Assembly (NCBI GenBank): GCA_030840415.1
Contig: JAVEEO010000133.1
Span: 1 to 5,094, forward strand
Direction: 5' to 3'
Origin: Pseudonocardiales bacterium
Lineage (GTDB): Bacteria > Actinomycetota > Actinomycetes > Mycobacteriales > Jatrophihabitantaceae
Length of the DNA: 5,094 nucleotides
Below, piece after piece: positions 1-5,094 of this stretch (position 1 is its first letter; every line of letters begins with the position of its first letter). The notes beneath the pieces were generated by a model. It did no database searches. It was not told the origin of the DNA and was given only the letters and a program-made list of their open reading frames with translations. Position numbers and translations under genes: made by a program.

Positions 1-983
1 GGATAGCGACCGGTGGCACCGGCGTGCTGCCCGCCGGACACCTGCATCCCGACCTGGTCGCCCGGGTCACCACCGAGGCGGTCAAGAACGCCGATCGGTT
101 CCTCGGCATGGTGGTGCGGGCCTTCGACCTGCTTCCCGTTGTCGACGTGACCTTCGGCGACGTGGTCCGCGCCATCGTCACCGCGGACCGGTCGCTCTAT
201 CCCAACGACGAGAAGAACCTGCGGGCGACCCTCGTCGAGTCGCTGCGCCAGCGCGGGATCTACCCGTCCGCCATCTCGTCGCTGGCGGATGAGTCGCTGG
301 TGTGGCCGGCCCCGTCGGCCGCGCTGAACCTGTACGAGCCGGGTTCGCCGCTGGACCTGTCCGGCGTCATCCATTCGGCGACCCGGGACCTGGATCCCGG
401 TGGCAACCCGGGTGAGGTGCGCTCCGACGAGGCTGACGGTGCCGGCAACGGCCCGCCGATGCCACGTCTCGGAGAGGCGACGAGCAGTGTCGCTCCGTTG
501 CTGGTCGGCTGGGCCCAGCGGCACGCCTTCGAACTCGGCCTCGATCCGAACCGCACCATCGGCCTCGTCGGCATGCACGTCGCGTACCGGCAGGCGGCGG
601 ACCGGCAGCCACGTCCGGAGATCGTCCTGCAGTTCGTCCAGCGGAGAAAGGAGTTCGAGGACCAGTCCCTGTCGGAGATCGCCCGGGTCCCCGTCCGGGC
701 CGGCACCACGGTCATCGCGCGGGTCGACGGCACGGTGGAACGGCTCATCACCAAGCCGCTGCCGCTGAGCGATCCGGCCGCGGTCACCGACCTGGCAGGC
801 GAGATCGGCGCCACGGCCCGGGTCAACCACGAGACGGGCGTCAGCCGGCTGGACTCCATCCAGCAGTGGACCGCCGACTGCGAAGGCCGCGACGCGCTGA
901 CCGCCTGGACCGCCACGCCCGCCCTGAACCGGCTCACCTTCGCCCAACTGCACGCCTACTCCGACGAGGAGGACGGGACATGA
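1..983 (+). CDS. Hypothetical protein, C-terminal part; resembles the post-catalytic region of gluzincin-like metallopeptidase proteins (5' end outside window)
   Basis: The frame is open from base 3 to the TGA at 981-983 and has no stop before the window edge. The GTG at 24 is in frame but has no Shine-Dalgarno sequence, so the true start is probably upstream. Numbering from that GTG, residues ~8-80 are a helical block with HPDLV, VDVTFGDVVRAIVTAD and LRQRGIYP. Residues ~120-155 are a Gly/Asp/Glu/Pro-rich, probably disordered linker. Residues ~155-315 form a mixed second domain. From memory, the block preceded by IATGGTG resembles the region downstream of the HExxH catalytic core in large gluzincin-like actinobacterial proteins. 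No HExxH motif lies within the window, so peptidase activity is inferred, not seen. No signal peptide or membrane segment is visible in this part. The stop overlaps the start of the MBL gene, implying co-translation. The coding call is strong; the family call is tentative, and an unrelated conserved protein remains possible. Confidence 0.72.
   Translation, partial: IATGGTGVLPAGHLHPDLVARVTTEAVKNADRFLGMVVRAFDLLPVVDVTFGDVVRAIVTADRSLYPNDEKNLRATLVESLRQRGIYPSAISSLADESLVWPAPSAALNLYEPGSPLDLSGVIHSATRDLDPGGNPGEVRSDEADGAGNGPPMPRLGEATSSVAPLLVGWAQRHAFELGLDPNRTIGLVGMHVAYRQAADRQPRPEIVLQFVQRRKEFEDQSLSEIARVPVRAGTTVIARVDGTVERLITKPLPLSDPAAVTDLAGEIGATARVNHETGVSRLDSIQQWTADCEGRDALTAWTATPALNRLTFAQLHAYSDEEDGT
966..973 (+). 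promoter_or_regulatory. Shine-Dalgarno site for the MBL-fold gene
   Basis: GAGGAGGA ends 6 bases before the ATG at 980. It matches the anti-Shine-Dalgarno sequence well and lies inside the last codons of the upstream gene. It decides the start of the MBL gene at 980 over the in-frame ATG at 866, which would add 38 Arg-rich residues that overlap the upstream gene out of phase and do not look like a real protein. Confidence 0.75.
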
Positions 984-2242
984 CCGCGCCGGAACTGACC
1001 GTGACGGTCCGCATGTACAACCCGGGCTTCGGGGACATGTTCCTGCTCACCGTGCAACGCGGACCCGACCGGTGGCGGGCAGTCCTCGATTGCGGGGTCC
1101 ACAGCAGCGGGCAGGTGCGCCCCCTGCGGGAGACGGTCGAGCACCTCATCGACGATCTTCGAGACGACGCGGGAACGGCGCAGGTCGACGTGGTGGTGGC
1201 TACCCACCACCATGCCGATCACATCGCGGGATTCGCACTCGACCTCTGGCAGGAGGTCTACGTGGGTGAGGTCTGGGTGCCGTTCGTCGAGGACCCGCAG
1301 GACGCCGACGCCCAGGCGCTGCGGCAGTCCCAGGCAGGTGCCGCGGACAAGCTCCTCACCCTGATCGGGCAGCGGACCAGCGCGCTGGCAGCCGGGGCGT
1401 GGCCGGCGGCGCTCGTGACCGCCCGATGGTTCGCCGCCAACTCCAGGGGGAACGACGCGGCGACCGATCGGCTGCTGGGACGCAACGGGCAGGGATTCGC
1501 CAACACACCACCGGTGCGCTACCTGCCTTCGACCCAGCCGGCCGGCAACGTCCTGCCGACCGGCGTGCCCGACGCGACGGTCCACGTGCTCGGTCCGCCG
1601 CGCGATGCCGAGAGCCTGCGGAGGATGCGGCCGCCGGCCCGGGCCGGCTGGCTCGCCCTGGACTATGACGCCGAGCTGACCGCGACCGGGCCGGGCCCGC
1701 TGTTCTCCCCGGCCTACGTGATGGACGACAGCGAGCTCGACGACCCCGAGTACAGCCACCTGCGCAGTGACCAGCGATCCCTGGCGAAGTTGGACGAGGT
1801 CAACGACGCCGGACTGCTCGTGGCAGCGTCGGTGCTGGAACGTTCGGTCAACAACACCAGCCTGTTCTTCGTGCTGGAGGTCGCGGGGATGCATCTGGTG
1901 TTTCCCGGCGATGCCCAGGAAGGAGCATGGCAGCACGTTCTCGACGACGGGACCAGCCGGAAGCTGTTGGACGACGCGGTTTTCTACAAGGTGTCCCACC
2001 ACGGCTCTCACAACGGGACGCCCAAGCGATACATCGAGCAGGACCTGACATCGGTCGTCTACGCGATGCTGCCGTGGGGGCCGGTCTCCCGGTGGAACAG
2101 GACCATTCCGAAGAAGGAGCTGCTGGAGGCCTTGTCGGTACACGGTCATCACCTGATCAGGGCGGACGGGCCTATCGCCGAGCCCGGCCGGATCAACGTG
2201 CAAGCCGACCTGTGGAGTGAGGTCGTGTTCACCGCGCCGTAG
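980..2242 (+). CDS. Metallo-beta-lactamase-fold hydrolase, ComEC/Rec2 C-terminal-like, cytosolic
   Basis: Predicted metal-dependent hydrolase of 420 aa. The N-terminus (residues ~8-25, MYNPGFGDMFLL) matches the opening strands of ComEC-type MBL domains. LDCG holds D37. The zinc-binding HxHxDH is THHHADH, with H76, H78, D80 and H81. The second half has NNTS at 291-294, FPGDA with metal-bridging D311, and YKVSHHGSH with H340/H341. This order is typical of ComEC/Rec2-like MBL proteins. There are no transmembrane segments, so it is not a competence channel, and no signal peptide. Roughly 210 residues separate HxHxDH from NNTS, longer than I expect for a plain ComEC-type domain, which suggests an inserted helical subdomain. 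The start overlaps the upstream stop (ATGA) and a strong Shine-Dalgarno sequence precedes it, so the two genes are probably translationally coupled. The substrate is unknown; a phosphodiester (nucleic acid or nucleotide) is plausible from the fold group. Fold call firm, function open. Confidence 0.9.
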   Translation: MTAPELTVTVRMYNPGFGDMFLLTVQRGPDRWRAVLDCGVHSSGQVRPLRETVEHLIDDLRDDAGTAQVDVVVATHHHADHIAGFALDLWQEVYVGEVWVPFVEDPQDADAQALRQSQAGAADKLLTLIGQRTSALAAGAWPAALVTARWFAANSRGNDAATDRLLGRNGQGFANTPPVRYLPSTQPAGNVLPTGVPDATVHVLGPPRDAESLRRMRPPARAGWLALDYDAELTATGPGPLFSPAYVMDDSELDDPEYSHLRSDQRSLAKLDEVNDAGLLVAASVLERSVNNTSLFFVLEVAGMHLVFPGDAQEGAWQHVLDDGTSRKLLDDAVFYKVSHHGSHNGTPKRYIEQDLTSVVYAMLPWGPVSRWNRTIPKKELLEALSVHGHHLIRADGPIAEPGRINVQADLWSEVVFTAP

Positions 2243-2297
2243 TCGACGAGAGCGAGTCGCCGAGGGCGAGTCGCCGGTAGCGGCCCGGCCGAGCCCG
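2243..2297. other. Convergent intergenic spacer, 55 bases
   Basis: This is the only intergenic space between the plus-strand pair and the minus-strand pair. It contains the tandem palindromic repeat and one arm plus most of the loop of the short inverted repeat listed separately. No canonical hairpin followed by a T-tract is seen on either strand. Transcription from both sides must end in or beyond it, so some form of bidirectional or factor-dependent termination is likely, but the sequence does not show it clearly. Confidence 0.6.
2252..2276. repeat. Two tandem 11-bp repeats with palindromic core, 14-bp period
   Basis: GCGAGTCGCCG occurs at 2252-2262 and again at 2266-2276. The second copy with its preceding G (2265-2275, GGCGAGTCGCC) is a perfect 5+1+5 palindrome; the first has the 4+1+4 core. 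TCGCC at 2257-2261 can also pair with GGCGA at 2265-2269 around a GAG loop. It lies just after the MBL stop codon. It could be a structure at the transcript end, a protein-binding site, or a local slippage duplication. Confidence 0.5.
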
Positions 2298-2300
2298 CTA
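2278..2300. terminator. Short inverted repeat overlapping the M20 stop codon, possible weak terminator
   Basis: TAGCGG at 2278-2283 is complementary to CCGCTA at 2295-2300 across an 11-base GC-rich loop. Read on the minus strand, the first arm begins with the TAG stop of the M20 gene. The stem is only 6 bp and no T-run follows it, so it does not look like a classical intrinsic terminator. GC-rich hairpins without a U-tract are common at actinobacterial gene ends, which is the only reason to list it. Confidence 0.25.
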
Positions 2301-3560
2301 GGCCGAGCTGCCGGTCAACCGCAGCGCGGCGACGGTCAGGGTGCGGGCCGCCTGCACGGTCTCGGACAGCGACACCCGCTCGTGCGAGGTGTGCGCGTCG
2401 GCCGGCTCACCCGGCCCGTAGTGCAGGGTGGGAATCCCGGCCCCGGCATAGAGCCGCAGGTCGCTGCCGTACGGCGCGCCGCACTCGGCCATCCGGCCGC
2501 CACCGCTGTCGGCATGCGCGCCGGCCACCACGCCGCGCAGCGGATCTCCCGCCGCCAGCCGGCCGCTGGCGAACTGGCCGCCGCTCCAACTCACCGAGGC
2601 CGGGTGCGCGCGCAACCACGGGTCGGCGTCGCACACCTCGGCGATCCGCTGCTCGAACGCGGCCCGGGCCGCTGCCGGGTCCTCGTCCAGCAGCACCCCG
2701 TACCGGCCCTGTGCGACCAGCAGGTCGGGCACCGTGCTGGGCCAGTCGCCGGCCGACAGCTGGCCGATCGACAGCGGCGCCGGGATCTCGTAGCCGGCCA
2801 GCAGCGGATCCGGCTCGGCATTGCGCTCGGCCTCCAGGGCCCGCAGGCCCGCGAACAGCGGCAGAAACTTCTCGATCGCGCTGACCCCGGCGGTCCGGAT
2901 GCTGCCGTGCGCGGCCGCCCCGGCCACGGTCAGGGTGAAGGTCAACGCGCCGCAGTTGGCGGTGATCAGGTCGAGCGCGGTGGGTTCCGGGATCAGGCAG
3001 GCGTCGCCGCGATGACCGCGCCGCAGGGTGGCGAACGCGCCCAGCCCGCCGTCCTCCTCGCTGGCCACCAGGTGCAGCACGAGCCGGCCGGCCAGCCGCA
3101 CGCCGCTGGCCCGGATCGCCGCCAGCGCGGCCAGGTTGGCCGCCACCCCCGCCTTCATGTCGCAGGCGCCCCGGCCGTGCAGCAGGTCGCCCTCGACCCG
3201 GGGCGTGAACGGGTCGCCCGGCCAGGCGGCCGGATCGCCGGGCGGCACCACGTCGACGTGGCCCTGCAGGATGACGGTGGGGCCGTCGGACTGCTCGGTG
3301 CCGGCCACCAGGCCCCAGAGCTCGCACCGCTCGGCCTCGGTACCGGGAAAGTCCGGGTCGGCCCGGAGCTCGGCGAGGTCCGGCTGCCACAGATCGACCT
3401 CGAGGCCCAGCCGCTCGGCCTGCCCGGCCAGCGTGTGCAGCAGCTCGGTCTCGGCCGCGCTGCCGGTGATCGAGGGCACCGAGAGCAGGTCCAGCAGGGT
3501 GCGGTGCAGTGCCGGGGAGTCGAGGGCGTCCAGGGCGCGGCGTTCGGTGTCGGTCAGCAT
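2298..3560 (-). CDS. M20-family metallohydrolase, ArgE/DapE-type deacylase
   Basis: Cytosolic zinc amidohydrolase of 420 aa, a typical full length, expected to cleave an N-acyl or peptide-like amide bond. The M20 core motifs are complete: QGHVDVVPP gives ligand H101 and D103; GRGACDMKAG gives bridging D134; ASEEDGG gives catalytic base E168 and ligand E169; IPEPT gives ligand E192; and DAHTSHE near the C-terminus gives ligand H390. The lid/dimerisation domain spans roughly 205-320, with AAHGS (H218) in the usual place. PYGSDLRLYAG and GIPTLHYGPG are typical of the ArgE/DapE deacylase group. No signal peptide is present. The ATG at 3558-3560 lies 6 bases after the stop of the upstream ligase gene and has only a weak Shine-Dalgarno sequence, so translation is probably coupled to it. 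Motifs do not separate acetylornithine deacetylase, succinyl-diaminopimelate desuccinylase or a catabolic acyl-amino-acid hydrolase, so no gene symbol is given. The absence of any arg or dap neighbour argues mildly for a catabolic role. Confidence 0.93.
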   Translation of the reverse strand: MLTDTERRALDALDSPALHRTLLDLLSVPSITGSAAETELLHTLAGQAERLGLEVDLWQPDLAELRADPDFPGTEAERCELWGLVAGTEQSDGPTVILQGHVDVVPPGDPAAWPGDPFTPRVEGDLLHGRGACDMKAGVAANLAALAAIRASGVRLAGRLVLHLVASEEDGGLGAFATLRRGHRGDACLIPEPTALDLITANCGALTFTLTVAGAAAHGSIRTAGVSAIEKFLPLFAGLRALEAERNAEPDPLLAGYEIPAPLSIGQLSAGDWPSTVPDLLVAQGRYGVLLDEDPAAARAAFEQRIAEVCDADPWLRAHPASVSWSGGQFASGRLAAGDPLRGVVAGAHADSGGGRMAECGAPYGSDLRLYAGAGIPTLHYGPGEPADAHTSHERVSLSETVQAARTLTVAALRLTGSSA

Positions 3561-3566
3561 GGTCGT

Positions 3567-5094
3567 TCAGCCCGCTGCCGTAAGGCCGAGTTCGGCCACC
3601 GCGGCATCGCGGATCTTGAACTTCTGGATCTTGCCGGTCACGGTCATCGGGTACTCGGCGACGAACCGGACGTAGCGCGGCACCTTGTAGTGCGCGAGCC
3701 GGCCGCGGCAGTAGTCGCGCACCTGCTCCTCGGTGAGCGCGGCGCCGGCCCGCAGCCGGACCGCCGCCAGCAGCTCCTCGCCGTACTTGGGATCGGGCAC
3801 GCCCACCACCTGGACGTCCTCGATGTCCGGGTGGGAGTAGAGGAATTCCTCCACCTCGCGGGGGTAGACGTTCTCCCCGCCCCGGATCACCATGTCCTTG
3901 CTCCGGCCGACGATGGCCAGGTAGCCGTCGGAGTCCATCACCGCCAGGTCACCGGTGTGCATCCAGCCGTCGCGCAGCACCTCGGCCGTCTGCTCGGGCA
4001 GGTTCCAGTACCCGCGCATCACCGAGTACCCCCGGGTGCACAGCTCGCCGGTGGCGCCGCGGGGCAGCAGCCGGCCGGTGACCGGGTCGATCACCTTCAC
4101 CTCGACGTGCGGGTGCACCCGCCGACGGTGGCTGTCCGGCGATCGAGCGAGTCGTCGGCCCGGGTCTGGGTGGAGACCGGCGAGGTCTCGGTCATCCCGT
4201 AGCAGATCGTCACCTCGGCCATGTGCATCTCGGCGATGACCCGCTTCATCACCTCGACCGGGCAGGGCGAGCCGGCCATGATCCCGGTGCGCAGCGACGA
4301 GAGGTCGAAGTCGGCGAAATCTTCCAGGGCCAGTTCGGCGATGAACATGGTGGGCACCCCGTACAGCGAGGTGCAGCGCTCGTCCTGCACCGCGTGCAGG
4401 GTGGCGGCGGGATCGAAGCCGGCGGCCGGGATGACGATGCAGGCACCGTGGGTGGTCGCCGCCAGATTGCCCAGCACCATGCCGAAGCAGTGATAGAACG
4501 GCACCGGCACGCAGATCCGGTCCTCGGCGGTGTAGCCGCAGCCCTCGCCGACCAGGTAGCCGTTGTTGAGGATGTTGTGGTGGCTGAGGGTGGCGCCCTT
4601 GGGGAAGCCGGTGGTGCCCGAGGTGTACTGGATGTTGATCGGGTCGTCCAGGTCGAGCCGGTCGGCCACCGCCAGCAGTTCGGCCGGCGGCACCGCCCGC
4701 CCGTCGGCGACCAGTTCGCTCCAGCCCGGCTCGCCCAGGTAGATCACCTCGCGCAGGTCGCGACACTCGCCGGCCACCTCGTCGATCATCGCGCGGTAGT
4801 CGCTGCCCTTGTGCTCGGTCGCCGAGAACAGCACGCTGATCCCGGACTGCTTCAGCACGTAGGACAGCTCGTGGCTGCGGTAGGCCGGATTGATGTTCAC
4901 CGCGATCACGCCGATCCGGGCGGTGGCGTACTGCACCAGCATCCAGTCGATGCAGTTGGGCGCCCAGATGCCCGCCCGGTCGCCCACCTCGAGGCGGTGC
5001 GCGAGCATGCCCCGGGCCAGCTCGTCGACCGCGGCGTCGAACTCGGCGTAGCTCAGCCGCCGGCCGGTGGCGTACTCGACCACCGCATCCCGGT
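3567..5094 (-). pseudogene. AMP-dependent acyl-CoA synthetase (ACSF2/FadD-like), split by a one-base frameshift; 5' end outside window
   Basis: ANL-superfamily ligase that would activate a fatty or other carboxylic acid to acyl-AMP and then acyl-CoA. Two adjacent frames make one protein. The N-terminal frame runs from the window edge (in-frame codons continue past the GTG at 5081-5083, so the start lies outside) to a TGA at 4097-4099. It carries the substrate/AMP domain: [19 protein letters not shown], the phosphate loop [11 protein letters not shown] (4595-4627) and YGMTETSP (4178-4201). The C-terminal frame resumes with [12 protein letters not shown] near 4117 and ends at 3567. It holds TGDL...[12 protein letters not shown] (3894-3956), [14 protein letters not shown] and the catalytic-lysine motif [11 protein letters not shown] (K at 3630-3632). 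GKIQKFK together with NPAYR points to the ACSF2-like medium-chain group. Joined, ~505 residues are visible, near family length once the missing N-terminus is added. As sequenced, the product would lose its C-terminal domain and should be inactive. The M20 gene follows after 6 bases, indicating an operon. Confidence 0.88.
4115..4127 (-). other. Probable frameshift site (one-base deletion) in the acyl-CoA synthetase gene
   Basis: On the coding strand the sequence reads GTCGGCGGGTGCACC, giving TVGGCT and a stop eight codons later. Adding one C to give GTCGGCCGGGTGCACC restores [11 protein letters not shown], which fits the family and joins the C-terminal frame exactly. The missing base lies at about 4120/4121, in a GC-only run. 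A sequencing or assembly error and a real deletion look the same here. Confidence 0.85.

Noticed and set aside
24..26. GTG at 24 as the true start of the first gene
   Set aside because: No Shine-Dalgarno sequence precedes it, and the frame stays open to the window edge, where IATGGTG looks like continuing protein.
260..937. Minus-strand open frame of 225 codons opposite the first gene
   Set aside because: It is Ser/Arg/Pro-rich with no motif, and lies opposite a frame with better protein character and a coupled downstream gene.
866..979. Alternative upstream start for the MBL gene at 866
   Set aside because: The extra 38 residues are Arg-rich, lie inside the upstream gene in another frame, and have no good Shine-Dalgarno sequence. 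The start at 980 has one and gives the usual ComEC-like MBL N-terminus.
956..2203. Minus-strand open frame of 415 codons opposite the MBL gene
   Set aside because: It is Arg/Val/His-rich with no recognisable motif, and lies opposite a gene with a complete set of metal-binding motifs. It is a compositional shadow.
4097..4135. Programmed ribosomal frameshift in the ligase
   Set aside because: There is no slippery heptamer, A-rich or U-rich run, or stimulatory stop at the join, and programmed shifting is not known to me in this enzyme family. A one-base deletion explains it more simply.
2217..4202. Plus-strand open frame of 661 codons opposite the M20 and ligase genes
   Set aside because: Its protein is a low-complexity Gly/Arg/Gln/His mix with no motif. 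It mirrors the complement of two clearly real genes. Long antisense frames without stops are expected at this G+C.

Overview
The window is dense, high-GC, protein-coding DNA with no RNA gene, mobile element or CRISPR array. The very high G+C, strong GC bias at third codon positions, short intergenic gaps and the style of the encoded proteins suggest an actinomycete. The genus cannot be fixed from this sequence alone. All function calls come from motifs read by eye and from memory of the families; no database search was run.

The layout is two convergent gene pairs. On the left, on the plus strand, is the 3' part of a gene for a large protein. It resembles the C-terminal, non-catalytic part of gluzincin-type metallopeptidase-like proteins and its start lies outside the window. 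It overlaps by ATGA (980-983) a complete gene for a cytosolic metallo-beta-lactamase-fold hydrolase of the ComEC/Rec2 C-terminal type, 420 aa. The overlap and a strong Shine-Dalgarno sequence indicate one translationally coupled operon.

On the right, on the minus strand, is an acyl-CoA synthetase gene (ACSF2/FadD-like, start outside the window). It is followed after only 6 bases by a complete M20-family ArgE/DapE-type deacylase gene of 420 aa. The synthetase is split by an apparent one-base deletion near 4120/4121. Restoring one base rejoins two frames that together carry all the family's core motifs, so this is either a recent pseudogene or a sequence error.

The two pairs meet tail to tail at a 55-base intergenic spacer (2243-2297) containing an 11-bp direct repeat with a palindromic core and a short inverted repeat. 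Sampled 60-base blocks are about 63-67% G+C on the left and about 75-80% on the right. This fits an accessory-like pair lying beside a more typical metabolic pair. The most interesting part is the left pair: a putative peptidase-like protein coupled to an MBL hydrolase that has an unusually long insertion between its metal-binding halves. The right pair could plausibly release and then activate carboxylic acids (an M20 amidohydrolase plus an acyl-CoA ligase), but this is inference.
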